A DNA stretch of 64,000 nt from Parenemella sanctibonifatiensis. Its GTDB lineage: Bacteria; Actinomycetota; Actinomycetes; Propionibacteriales; Propionibacteriaceae. Position 1 is the stretch's first letter; each line of letters starts with the position of its first letter. The stretch lies in assembly GCF_002250565.1 (NCBI RefSeq), contig NZ_NMVJ01000001.1, positions 186,001-250,000 on the forward strand, given 5' to 3'. A model generated the notes under the pieces. It did no database searches, was not told where the DNA came from, and saw only the letters and a list, made by a program, of their open reading frames with translations. The position numbers and the translations under genes are program-made. Below, in pieces: positions 26,761 through 34,220 of this stretch.

Positions 26761-28176
26761 TCAGAGATCGCGGGCTGGCTGGGGCCGAGGTCGAATCGGC
26801 TGGGCGCCGGCCGGCTCCTCCAGTTCTGGTGCGGCCGCGGGGCCTCCGCGCCGGCGTTCCCGCCAGCGCCGCAACCAGGCACGACCCGGATAGTCGACCG
26901 GCCCACCGGGCTCATCGATCGCGATCTCGCGCAGCGACCTGATCTCGAGGAGCAACGCCTTCTCGCGGGTGAGTCCTGCCTGGTCCACGATGCCGCGCAC
27001 CATCGAGTCGCGCAGGTAGGCGAGTTCGAACATCAGGTACTGCATCCGCCAGGTACCGGCCAGGCGGCGTACAGAGGTCGTGAAGTTGGGCCGGAACAGC
27101 AGCCATGCGGCACGCCACCGGGCCGAGAAGATCTTCCACGGGCTCGAGAACATCTTCGGGTCAGTCGGCTTCAGCCAGCCCATCCGGCCGTAATCGACCA
27201 GCCGCTCGCGGACCCGGCCAACGTGGCGGATGTAGGCGATCACCAGCAGTCCGATGGTGGCAACCAGGAGCGGCAGCGCCACGATCTTGTACATCAGTTC
27301 GGCCGACTCGGAGCCGGCCATGCCGTTCCACAGTGCGTGCAGCAGCACCGCGAACAGGTAGCCGGCGACCGGGGCGAGCACGCGGACCAGCTTGCTGCGG
27401 GCACGCAGCGCGACGACCACACCGATCGCGGTCATTGCGGTGAACAACGGGTGGGCGAAGGCGGTGGCGAAACCGCGCAGGAAGATCAGTTCGTCGAGGT
27501 AGGTGTTGAGATCGACGCCGGCGCCGGCCTCCTGGTAGCCGACGATCGAGGCGATCATGTTGGTGAAATAAAGCAGGTTCTCGGTGAAGGCGAAGCCGAC
27601 TGCCGACAGGCCCGCCAGCGGCACGATGTCCATCGCAGTGACGAGCCGGTAGCGCAGGAAGATCAGCAGGACGAAGACCACGGTGGCCTTGGTCAGCTCC
27701 TCACCGAAGGGCGCCGAGAAGACCGCGCTGGCCATGTCGCCATAGCCGCCCAAGTTGGTGAGCCGCGAATAGAACCAGTTGTTGATGTGCAGCGCCAACT
27801 CGGTCGACACCGAGGCGCCCCAGGCGGTGGCGATGATGAGCGCCGACAGTCGTGCCCGACCGAAGGAGGCGATCAGGAAGAAGATGCCGACCAACACCAG
27901 CCAGGTCGGCAGCGCACCGGGCAGCGCCAGATCCCAGATCATGTCGCGGGTGACGGTGACGTCGACGATCTTCTCGGGGCCGAGCACCACCTCCCGGGTG
28001 CCCGCCAACCGGTCGATGAAGTAGAACCACAAGGCGGTGCAGCCGGCCACCACCGCCAGCGTGATCCACAGCCACGGGTTGGTCAGGGTGCGCTTCCACC
28101 ACGGGACCGACAGATCCGGCATCGCCGGAATGCCGTTGCGCCAACGCGCTCTCCGGTTGTCCCCGACCTGCAACAT
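26761..28176 (-). CDS. PrsW-family intramembrane metalloprotease
   Basis: A 471-residue polytopic membrane protein. The PrsW active-site motifs are present in order: FGEELTKA (Glu159-Glu160, Lys163), GFAFTENLLYF (Glu199), and AHPLFTAMTAIG (His242). PrsW relatives cut membrane-anchored anti-sigma factors or other membrane proteins. About eight helices lie in residues 30-310; the remaining C-terminal region is cytosolic, with a Pro/Arg-rich tail. ATG 28176 follows TAGGCT (28189-28184) by 7 bases, giving a leaderless message. No sigma or anti-sigma gene is nearby, so the substrate is unknown. Confidence 0.9.
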   Translation of the reverse strand: MLQVGDNRRARWRNGIPAMPDLSVPWWKRTLTNPWLWITLAVVAGCTALWFYFIDRLAGTREVVLGPEKIVDVTVTRDMIWDLALPGALPTWLVLVGIFFLIASFGRARLSALIIATAWGASVSTELALHINNWFYSRLTNLGGYGDMASAVFSAPFGEELTKATVVFVLLIFLRYRLVTAMDIVPLAGLSAVGFAFTENLLYFTNMIASIVGYQEAGAGVDLNTYLDELIFLRGFATAFAHPLFTAMTAIGVVVALRARSKLVRVLAPVAGYLFAVLLHALWNGMAGSESAELMYKIVALPLLVATIGLLVIAYIRHVGRVRERLVDYGRMGWLKPTDPKMFSSPWKIFSARWRAAWLLFRPNFTTSVRRLAGTWRMQYLMFELAYLRDSMVRGIVDQAGLTREKALLLEIRSLREIAIDEPGGPVDYPGRAWLRRWRERRRGGPAAAPELEEPAGAQPIRPRPQPARDL

Positions 28177-28200
28177 GTCACTCAGCCTAGCGACCTCTCG

Positions 28201-28273
28201 CGCCCCAGGTAGGAGTCGAACCTACAACCGGCAGATTAGAAGGCTGCTGCTCTATCCATTGAGCTACTGGAGC
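28201..28273 (-). tRNA. tRNA-Arg (TCT)
   Basis: A 73-base cloverleaf. The acceptor stem GCTCCAG pairs with CTGGGGC (one T-G wobble). The anticodon loop CTTCTAA gives anticodon TCT, reading AGA, and the T loop is TTCGACT. The anticodon stem has a C-T mismatch at its loop-closing pair (31-39). CCA is not encoded. TAGAAT at 28290-28285 is a likely -10 box, 11 bases upstream. Confidence 0.93.
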
Positions 28274-28342
28274 CGGGCAGGTTGATTCTAACGGTGCCCG
28301 AGGCAAACCGGACCACAACCCGACAGCGCTATGGTGCTGACA

Positions 28343-29569
28343 GTGTCCAGCACCGAACCCCCGATCACCATTCGTCAGCTCGCCGTGACGGCGTACCTGC
28401 CGACGATGCTGTCCTCGATCGGCTTCGGTGCGGTGGTGCCACTGATCCCACTGACAGCCACCTCCCTGGGCGCCGGCGTGGAGTTGGCGGCCTTCGTGGT
28501 GGCACTGCGTGCCATCGGCCAGCTGTTCGGGGACCTGCCGGCCGGCTGGATCGCCAGCCGGATCGGCGACAAGTACGCCCTGGTGGGCGCCTGCATCCTC
28601 GATGCGATCGTGATGGGCGCCGTGGTGCTGGTCCCCAACCTGTGGGTGCTGGCGCTGGCGGTGCTGCTGTCCGGGTTTGCCGGTTCGGTGTTCGGGCTGG
28701 CACGACATGCGTACCTCACCGAAGTCGTGCCGGTGCAGTGGCGGGCGCGGGCGATGTCGACGCTGGGCGGAGTGCACCGGGTCGGATTCATGGTTGGCCC
28801 GCTGGCCGGCGCCGCCCTGGTGAGCCTGTTCGACCTGAGCGCGGGCTACGTCTTCGCGGCCGCCATGAGCGTGATCGCGGCCATCATCATCATGTTGTTG
28901 CCCGACACCTCAGGTCCCCGGGGCGCCGCGGCAACCTCCTCGAGCGCCCCCGATCCGAGCCTGGTCAGCGTGCTGCGGGCCCATTCGAGGGTGTTGGCGA
29001 CGCTCGGCGTCGGAGTGCTGTCACTGATGCTGATCCGCGGCGCACGGCAGGCGATCGTGCCGCTGTGGGCCGAACACGTTGGTCTCGACGCGGCCCAGAC
29101 CAGTCTGATCTTTGCCCTGTCCTCCGCGCTGGACGTCGCGCTGTTCTTCCCCGCCGGCATGATCATGGACCGGTTCGGCCGGTTCTGGGTGTGCGTACCG
29201 GCCATGATCATCATGGGAGCGGCCTTCGTGGTACTGCCGTTGTCGACCGGCGCCTGGTCGGTGGCCGCCGTGGCCGCCCTGTTGGGCATCGGCAACGGCA
29301 CCTCCAGCGGCATCGGGATGACGTTGGGGGCTGATTTGTCACCCGAAGTCGGGCGGACCAAGTTCTTGGCCGGGTGGCGTCTGTTCGGCGACTTCGGCTC
29401 GACGGTCGGGCCATTGCTGATCTCGGCCATCACCCTGTTTGCGCCGCTGGCAGCAGCCGCGGTGACACTCGGGGTGCTGAGCTGGGCGGGCGCTGCCTGG
29501 CTGGGGCGTTTCATCCCCCTCGGTGTCGGGCCGGTCCCGCGGCCGGGCGAGCAACGCACCCGCGGCTGA
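28343..29569 (+). CDS. MFS transporter
   Basis: A 408-residue major facilitator with about twelve membrane helices in two halves, typical of drug or metabolite exporters. The loop 2-3 motif is DLPAGWIASRIGDKYALVG, a variant of the MFS signature DxxxGxxxDRxG. A second copy, FPAGMIMDRFGRFW, occurs in loop 8-9. I set the start at GTG 28343 because TATGGT (28330-28335) lies 7 bases upstream; the in-frame ATG 28331 falls inside that box. It lies between tRNA-Arg and the convergent ankyrin gene. Substrate unknown. Confidence 0.88.
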   Translation: MSSTEPPITIRQLAVTAYLPTMLSSIGFGAVVPLIPLTATSLGAGVELAAFVVALRAIGQLFGDLPAGWIASRIGDKYALVGACILDAIVMGAVVLVPNLWVLALAVLLSGFAGSVFGLARHAYLTEVVPVQWRARAMSTLGGVHRVGFMVGPLAGAALVSLFDLSAGYVFAAAMSVIAAIIIMLLPDTSGPRGAAATSSSAPDPSLVSVLRAHSRVLATLGVGVLSLMLIRGARQAIVPLWAEHVGLDAAQTSLIFALSSALDVALFFPAGMIMDRFGRFWVCVPAMIIMGAAFVVLPLSTGAWSVAAVAALLGIGNGTSSGIGMTLGADLSPEVGRTKFLAGWRLFGDFGSTVGPLLISAITLFAPLAAAAVTLGVLSWAGAAWLGRFIPLGVGPVPRPGEQRTRG

Positions 29570-29572
29570 GTC

Positions 29573-30205
29573 CTACAGCGGCAGGTTGCGCCGGTGGTCC
29601 GAGCCCAACGCCGGGATCGGCTGGTCGTGTTCGCGCATGTACGCCAGCAGCTGCTGCGCCAGGGAGTTGCGATTCACGCGAGTCGTGTCGCGCCACAGCC
29701 GGCGCAGCACCGAGTCGCCGGAGGTGTCCTGCCGGCCCGGCTCGAGGCGGCCTGAGGCAAGGAGCACGTCATAGATCGGCTGCAGCTCGGCGTCGCTGAA
29801 ACGCGAATTCATCAGCAGCAACAGCGGCCGACTCCCGCGTCGTTCCAGGTAGTTGGCGTCGGCACCGGCGGCCAACAGCCGGGCTGCCAGTTCGGCGTCA
29901 CGGCGCGGATCCGCGTGTCCCCGCCTGCCGCCGAAGGGGTTGTACGCCTCAAACTGGATCAGCAGCGCCACCCTGCCGACGGGCCAGCCGTGGTCCAGCA
30001 GCAGGTTGGCCAAGTCGAACCGGGCGGAACTGCCGGGGTTGCGCAGGGCGCCGTGCAGCGCGGAGGTCCAGCCGCTGTCCGGGTCCTGCTCGTGGCTGCG
30101 ATGGGCCGCCACCAAGGTCGGGATGTCGTACGTGGCCGTGAACCGGTCCAGGCTCATCGACTGGGCGTCACTGCTGGCCTGCATCAGATCGCCAACGATG
30201 GTCAT
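29573..30205 (-). CDS. Ankyrin-repeat-like protein
   Basis: A 210-residue protein with repeat units resembling ankyrin: GWTSALHGALRN, then FDLANLLLDHGWPV, AELAARLLAAGADANYLERRGSRPLLLLM and YDVLLASGRLEPGRQDTSG. The GADANY and ..GxTxLH-type turns are characteristic. No signal peptide or membrane helix is present. Its ATG overlaps the stop of the upstream gene by 4 bases (ATGA), so the pair is translationally coupled. Ankyrin proteins mediate protein binding; here the partner may be the product of the coupled gene. Confidence 0.72.
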   Translation of the reverse strand: MTIVGDLMQASSDAQSMSLDRFTATYDIPTLVAAHRSHEQDPDSGWTSALHGALRNPGSSARFDLANLLLDHGWPVGRVALLIQFEAYNPFGGRRGHADPRRDAELAARLLAAGADANYLERRGSRPLLLLMNSRFSDAELQPIYDVLLASGRLEPGRQDTSGDSVLRRLWRDTTRVNRNSLAQQLLAYMREHDQPIPALGSDHRRNLPL

Positions 30206-31122
30206 TGCCGTTCCCCCTCGCTGTGATTGGCCTGGTTCTGATGGGCCTGGTTCTGATAGGCCTCATCCAGCCGGCTCAGCATCCAGTCCGGCATCCAGTC
30301 CGCGCTGCGCGGATGGCGCGCCTGCTCCTCGGCGTACGCGCTCGGGGGCACCTCGGGCTGCCAGGCCGGCTCGTGGTCCCAGTTGAGGCTGACCAAGCTG
30401 CCGCCGGTCGGCTTGGACTTGCCGATCCTGAGATTCATCGAAGCGGTGAGCCACGCGCCGACGTTCGGAGCCGCATTGGCTTCCCGGTGTTCTTGCAGGA
30501 CCCGCTGCATCTCGGTGGGCATGTCGCCGGCCCGGACCTCGCCGTCCGGATTGGTCTGGCGCCACAGGCTCTGAACCTGGTCACCGACGCAGCGCAGCAC
30601 CGCTACCACGGCCGTTCCCGCGGGCAGGTCGGGCAACGTCTCGGCGACGGCCGCCCCGAGGTGATGACCGCTCAGTGGGTTCAACTCTTCCGTTCCCGCC
30701 ACGGGCAGGCTCGGATACGACTGGTCGGCCCGGGCGCGCGCGTCCGCCAGGGAGGTCTGCGCCCGCTGCCGCAGCTCGGCGATCACGCCGGGGCCGAGCT
30801 TGGTCTCCCGGTCGCCGTCGGTGATGGCCAGCCCGAATCCGGGCTCCACCAGCGACAGCACCAGCGGATCGGTCAACAACTCCCGGCCGGTCAGGCGGCG
30901 ATGGAAGCTGCCGATGCGCGGGGTGCTCTGCAATTCGGCCTCATCGAGGAAGACGCGGAGGTGGGGCGCCTTCTTGATCGACCGAGTGACGAGACTGCCG
31001 GCGCCACCGCCCTGCTTGTTGAGCTTGGTGAGAGGCAGGTGAACGACGCTGGCGCACCACGGCCAGCTCAGCGTGTCGACATCGCCTGCGGCCAGCGCGG
31101 CGCGCAGATCGGGATGCAGCAT
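30202..31122 (-). CDS. Unrecognised protein coupled to the ankyrin gene
   Basis: A 306-residue soluble protein I cannot assign. The stretch LRVFLDEAELQSTPR followed by FHRRLTGRELL and DPLVLSLVEPG recalls SseB N-terminal domains, but only weakly. A central helical part with ARARADQSYPSLPV and a later strand-rich part (GTAVVAVLRCVGDQVQSLW, GAWLTASMNLRIG) follow. The C terminus is low complexity, with a degenerate 15-bp DNA repeat (30224-30268) encoding QNQAHQNQAN. ATG 31122 follows AGGAGG by four bases. Secretion signals are absent. Coupling to an ankyrin protein suggests a bound pair, for example effector and partner, but this is speculative. Confidence 0.65.
   Translation of the reverse strand: MLHPDLRAALAAGDVDTLSWPWCASVVHLPLTKLNKQGGGAGSLVTRSIKKAPHLRVFLDEAELQSTPRIGSFHRRLTGRELLTDPLVLSLVEPGFGLAITDGDRETKLGPGVIAELRQRAQTSLADARARADQSYPSLPVAGTEELNPLSGHHLGAAVAETLPDLPAGTAVVAVLRCVGDQVQSLWRQTNPDGEVRAGDMPTEMQRVLQEHREANAAPNVGAWLTASMNLRIGKSKPTGGSLVSLNWDHEPAWQPEVPPSAYAEEQARHPRSADWMPDWMLSRLDEAYQNQAHQNQANHSEGERQ
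30224..30268. repeat. Degenerate 15-bp repeat, three copies
   Basis: Units begin at 30224, 30239 and 30254 around the core ggcctggttctgat, the third being diverged. They encode the QNQA-rich tail of the protein at 30202-31122. Units are whole codons. Confidence 0.7.
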
Positions 31123-31198
31123 CAAGCCTCCTGAGTGATTGCGAGGAGTCTAGCCAGCGACCGGCCGAGAAAAGGGGTGCGGGCGATAGGGTGCGATG

Positions 31199-31867
31199 GT
31201 GAGCACTACCAAGACTGACCATCTGGTCTGGATCGACTGCGAGATGACCGGCCTCAACCTGGAGACCGACGCTCTGATCGAGGTCGCCGCCCTCGTCACC
31301 GACGCCGACCTCAACGTCCTGGGTGAGGGCATCGACGTGGTGATCAAGCCCAGTGACGAAGCGCTCGCCTCGATGGGGGATTTTGTCCGCGACATGCACG
31401 TCAAGTCGGGGCTGCTGCCGGAACTGGCATCAGGCATGTCGATGGCCGACGCCGAGGCGGCGGTGCTGGCGTACGTGCGCGAGCATGTGCCCGAGGCGCG
31501 CAAGGCGCCGCTGGCCGGCAACACCATCGGCACCGACCGGATGTTTCTGGCCAAGGACATGCCCGAGCTGGAGGGGCACGTGCACTATCGCAACGTCGAC
31601 GTGTCCTCGCTGAAGGAATTGGCGCGCCGCTGGTTTCCGCGGGTGTACTACAACACCCCCGCCAAGAACGGTAACCACCGGGCGCTGGCCGACATCCAGG
31701 AGTCGATCGAGGAGTTGCGCTACTACCGCGAGGCCCTCTTCGTGCTCCCGCCCGGACCCGATTCGGTGACCGCGCGACGCATCGCCCGCAAGGCCCAGGG
31801 ATCGCTGACCGGAGCCACAGCTCCGGCGGAGCAAACTGAAGTGGCGCAGCCCACCTCCGATTGCTAA
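31199..31867 (+). CDS. orn: Oligoribonuclease
   Basis: DEDDh 3'-5' exonuclease that clears 2-5 base RNA fragments and pGpG-type dinucleotides; essential in many actinobacteria. Active-site acidic residues are in [10 protein letters not shown] (Asp13, Glu15 of the chosen protein), and the catalytic His and Asp are in [20 protein letters not shown]. The [20 protein letters not shown] segment is typical of Orn. GTG 31199 is chosen because TAGGGT (31187-31192) lies 6 bases upstream; the ATG at 31196 in the same frame would fall inside that spacing. The 222 residues include a 25-residue tail longer than in E. coli. Confidence 0.95.
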   Translation: MSTTKTDHLVWIDCEMTGLNLETDALIEVAALVTDADLNVLGEGIDVVIKPSDEALASMGDFVRDMHVKSGLLPELASGMSMADAEAAVLAYVREHVPEARKAPLAGNTIGTDRMFLAKDMPELEGHVHYRNVDVSSLKELARRWFPRVYYNTPAKNGNHRALADIQESIEELRYYREALFVLPPGPDSVTARRIARKAQGSLTGATAPAEQTEVAQPTSDC

Positions 31868-31896
31868 CATTGGGCGCTGTGCCGCAAGGCACACAT

Positions 31897-31970
31897 GGTG
31901 GGTATAGCTCAGTCGGTAGAGCGCCTGGTTGTGGTCCAGGAGGTCGCGGGTTCAAGCCCCGTTACTCACC
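31897..31970 (+). tRNA. tRNA-His (GTG)
   Basis: Acceptor GTGGGTA pairs with TACTCAC, the anticodon loop TTGTGGT gives GTG, and the T loop is TTCAAGC. The extra G at position -1 required by histidyl-tRNA synthetase is the base at 31897, opposite discriminator C at 31970. CCA is not encoded. TAACAT at 31865-31870 may be the -10 box. It follows orn by 30 bases. Confidence 0.95.
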
Positions 31971-32042
31971 CCAAGTGGTCCGTCGGCCACCGAGGAGTCA
32001 GTGCCATGGATCAGGATGAATTCGGCAACGGATGAGCGTCGG

Positions 32043-32138
32043 GGAGCCGGCCCCGCCGTCGTCACCAAAAAGGACGTGCCGCCGATGAGCGTGGCGGCCG
32101 GCGTGCCCGCCAAAGTCATCCGCCAGGTCGAGAACTGA
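32043..32138 (+). pseudogene. C-terminal remnant of a hexapeptide-repeat acyltransferase
   Basis: The frame reads GAGPAVVTKKDVPPMSVAAG then VPAKVIRQVEN and a stop. This is the end signature of left-handed beta-helix acetyltransferases (maltose/serine acetyltransferase type), whose last coil usually reads GAGAVVTKDVPP with VVAGVPAKVIR. The upstream sequence up to tRNA-His shows no further coil, so only about 31 codons survive. An inserted or changed residue breaks the hexapeptide spacing. It is probably debris from a gene deletion at the tRNA. Confidence 0.7.
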
Positions 32139-32181
32139 GGACAGCCCGCGCAGGTGGAGCTGCTGCACTACTCGCTGTCGC

Positions 32182-32544
32182 TCACCGGGTGAGCAGCAGA
32201 CCGGCCACGGCCAGGGCCGTGCAGGCGAGCAGCATGCCGGGACCGGCCACCAACGCGGCCAGCCAGCGCTTCGCGTGCAGCAGCCGGATGCTGTTCAGGC
32301 TGGCCGTGCTGAACGTGGTGTAACCGCCCAGCACACCGGTCCCCAACGCCGCGCCGAGCGGGTCGGACAGCGCGGCGCCGGCGACCAGGCCCAACGCGAA
32401 GGAACCGGTGAGGTTGACTGCGACGGTGCCCCACGGGAATCGCTCGCGGACTCGGGCCGGGATGCTCTGGTCGACCGTGAAGCGCAATGCGGCGCCGATC
32501 CCACCCCCGACGGCGATCAGCAGGACCCCCAGCAACTCACTCAT
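32182..32544 (-). CDS. crcB: Fluoride channel subunit CrcB/FluC
   Basis: A 120-residue four-helix protein of the Fluc fluoride channel family, which exports fluoride as dual-topology dimers or as paired heterodimers. Family motifs are GGGIGAALRF in helix 1, NLTGSFALG in helix 2 (the Asn and Gly of the pore) and GGYTTFSTASL with the conserved Phe-Ser track. ATG 32544 overlaps the stop of the second crcB gene by 8 bases, so both are made together, as expected for a heterodimeric channel. No fluoride riboswitch is visible upstream. Confidence 0.94.
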   Translation of the reverse strand: MSELLGVLLIAVGGGIGAALRFTVDQSIPARVRERFPWGTVAVNLTGSFALGLVAGAALSDPLGAALGTGVLGGYTTFSTASLNSIRLLHAKRWLAALVAGPGMLLACTALAVAGLLLTR

Positions 32545-32968
32545 GGCGAGTTCCGGTCCGGCTCCCGACCAGGATGCCCAGCCAGGTCGCAGCTCCGCCC
32601 ACCACCACGGTCCCCAGCCCGTACGCCAGCGCCGCTCCGATCTGCTGATCCAGGACCAACTCGGCCACGTCGGTCGCGAGCAGACTGTAGGTCGTGTAGC
32701 CACCAAGCAGACCGACGCCCAGGAGCAGGCGTACACCCCGGCGTCGGCTGTCCTCGGGGCCGTGCCCCGCCAGGTGCTGCACCAGCCAGGCCAACAGGAA
32801 GGCGCCGGTCACGTTGGCGAGCAGCACCCCCAGCGGCAGCCAGCCAATCGCCGGCACCAGGTGACCGAGGCCGTAGCGGGCCAGCGTGCCGACCGATCCC
32901 CCAGCCGCGACCAGGCCGATGTCGCGCGGGTGCACAACCGGCTGGGCGGGCAACTGGAGTCGGGACAC
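32537..32968 (-). CDS. crcB: Fluoride channel subunit CrcB/FluC, second copy
   Basis: A 143-residue paralogue of the next gene, with GGSVGTLARYGLG, NVTGAFLLAWLV and GGYTTYSLLATD in the same positions. A 22-residue N-terminal extension precedes the first helix. The pair probably forms a heterodimeric channel. Start GTG 32968 is set by TAGTGT at 32981-32976, 7 bases upstream; longer in-frame starts would read through the divergent promoter and into the neighbouring gene. It shares a very short intergenic region with the PIG-L gene, so the two are likely co-regulated or at least mutually constrained. Confidence 0.9.
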   Translation of the reverse strand: MSRLQLPAQPVVHPRDIGLVAAGGSVGTLARYGLGHLVPAIGWLPLGVLLANVTGAFLLAWLVQHLAGHGPEDSRRRGVRLLLGVGLLGGYTTYSLLATDVAELVLDQQIGAALAYGLGTVVVGGAATWLGILVGSRTGTRHE

Positions 32969-32986
32969 GACAGGCACACTAGCCCC
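32969..32986. promoter_or_regulatory. Overlapping divergent leaderless promoters, crcB / PIG-L
   Basis: The start codons are 18 bases apart. Minus-strand TAGTGT (32981-32976) serves GTG 32968 with 7 bases between. Plus-strand CACACT (32975-32980) serves ATG 32987 with 6 bases between. The two -10 boxes overlap by five bases, so RNA polymerase can open only one direction at a time. Confidence 0.65.
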
Positions 32987-33724
32987 ATGAGCACACTCGA
33001 AGTCCTGCCGGATCAGTCGTGGCGTCGCGTGCTGTGTGTGGTGGCCCATCCTGACGACATGGAGTACGGCGCCTCTGCCGCTGTCGCCACCTGGACCGAT
33101 CGCGGCATCGAGGTCGGCTACCTGCTCCTCACCAGCGGCGAGGCCGGCATGCAACGCGACCCTGCCGAGGTCGGTCCGCTGCGGGCTGCCGAACAGCGGG
33201 CTGCCTGCGACACCGTCGGCGTGACATCGCTGACCATCCTTGACCATCCCGACGGGATGCTGGTGCCCGGCCTGGAACTGCGCCGAGACATCGCCCGAGA
33301 GGTACGCCGCTTCAAGCCCGATGCCGTGATCACGGCCAATTTCGACCTGGAGGCGTACGGCGGCTTCAACCAGGCCGACCATCGCGCCGCCGGGCTGGCC
33401 GCGGTCGACGGGGTCCGAGATGCCGACAACCCCTGGGTGTTCCGCGAACTCGCCGAGACCGAGGGGCTGCCGAAGTGGCACACCCGATGGATCCTCATCG
33501 CCGGCCATCCCGACGCGACCCACGGCGTACCGGTCGACGAGGATGCGGTGGCCAAGTCCGTCGCCTCACTGCAGTGCCATCAGGCCTATCTGGCTGACCT
33601 GCCCGGGCATCCTGACCCGGCCGAGTTCATCCCCGAGATCCTTGCCGACGGTGGGAACGCGATGGGCGCCGACCATGCCGTGCTCTTCCAGGCCCACGAC
33701 TTGGGCCCGGGCCTCAACGGCTGA
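32987..33724 (+). CDS. PIG-L family deacetylase (LmbE-like)
   Basis: A 245-residue zinc-dependent N-deacetylase of the LmbE/PIG-L family. The metal motif is VVAHPDDMEYG near residue 20, and the later His pair is in NQADHRAAGLA (HxxxH-like zinc site). Relatives act on GlcNAc-inositol in mycothiol synthesis (MshB), on mycothiol conjugates (Mca) or on antibiotic precursors; motifs here do not decide the substrate. ATG 32987 is 6 bases after CACACT in the shared divergent promoter. No other mycothiol gene is in the window. Confidence 0.88.
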   Translation: MSTLEVLPDQSWRRVLCVVAHPDDMEYGASAAVATWTDRGIEVGYLLLTSGEAGMQRDPAEVGPLRAAEQRAACDTVGVTSLTILDHPDGMLVPGLELRRDIAREVRRFKPDAVITANFDLEAYGGFNQADHRAAGLAAVDGVRDADNPWVFRELAETEGLPKWHTRWILIAGHPDATHGVPVDEDAVAKSVASLQCHQAYLADLPGHPDPAEFIPEILADGGNAMGADHAVLFQAHDLGPGLNG

Positions 33725-33733
33725 GCGCGCCGA

Positions 33734-34087
33734 TCACCAGATGACGGCGATGCCTGCGGCGAGCAGCGCCGTGATGCCGACACCCCAGAAGAGCCCGGCC
33801 GGTGCAGCCTCGCCGGTACGCCGCTGGCGGGCGTTCGCGATGCCGGTCAGCGCGCCGAGAATCAGCAGCAGCACCACCTTGATGCCGATCTTCATGTAGT
33901 TGAGCTCGATGCCGGCCGGCCAGGGTGCGGCGAGCGCCAGCCCGGACACCAGGGAGATGGCGACGCCAATGTCCATGATCGGCAGGGTGCGCATCTTCTT
34001 GGTCGCCAGCTGCGTCGCCCACGCGCCGAAGGTCACCGCAAAGCCGATGATGTGGATGTACACGACAACGTCCCGCAAAGTCTCCAT
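33734..34087 (-). CDS. Small membrane protein, four helices
   Basis: A 117-residue protein with about four membrane helices, the first beginning DVVVYIHIIGFAVTFGAWA with an in-membrane His, later IGVAISLVSGLALAA, IGIKVVLLLILGALTG and WGVGITALLAAGIAVIW. A TQLATKKMRTLP loop is basic and cytosolic. The His-in-helix pattern resembles CopD/DUF2269-type haem or copper-linked membrane proteins, but this is only an impression. TAGGAT at 34099-34094 is 6 bases before ATG 34087, so the gene is leaderless. It converges on the PIG-L gene, 9 bases away. Confidence 0.72.
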   Translation of the reverse strand: METLRDVVVYIHIIGFAVTFGAWATQLATKKMRTLPIMDIGVAISLVSGLALAAPWPAGIELNYMKIGIKVVLLLILGALTGIANARQRRTGEAAPAGLFWGVGITALLAAGIAVIW

Positions 34088-34220
34088 GGCCGGATCCTAA
34101 GCTCCCCGAACGGCTCTCGGCGATGAGGGCTGCCTTGCTTGGCGGACACCGGGTGAACAATTGGTTTCAATTCCCGCGACATTCTCGCCTTCGATTCCGC
34201 CCATGTGGTTCGATCAGGTC

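Noticed and set aside
31929-32042. ORF covering tRNA-His and the remnant as one gene
   Set aside because: Its 5' half lies within the tRNA sequence; only the last 31 codons resemble a protein family.
32969-32986. Possible fluoride riboswitch before the crcB pair
   Set aside because: Only 18 bases separate the start codons and the transcript appears leaderless.
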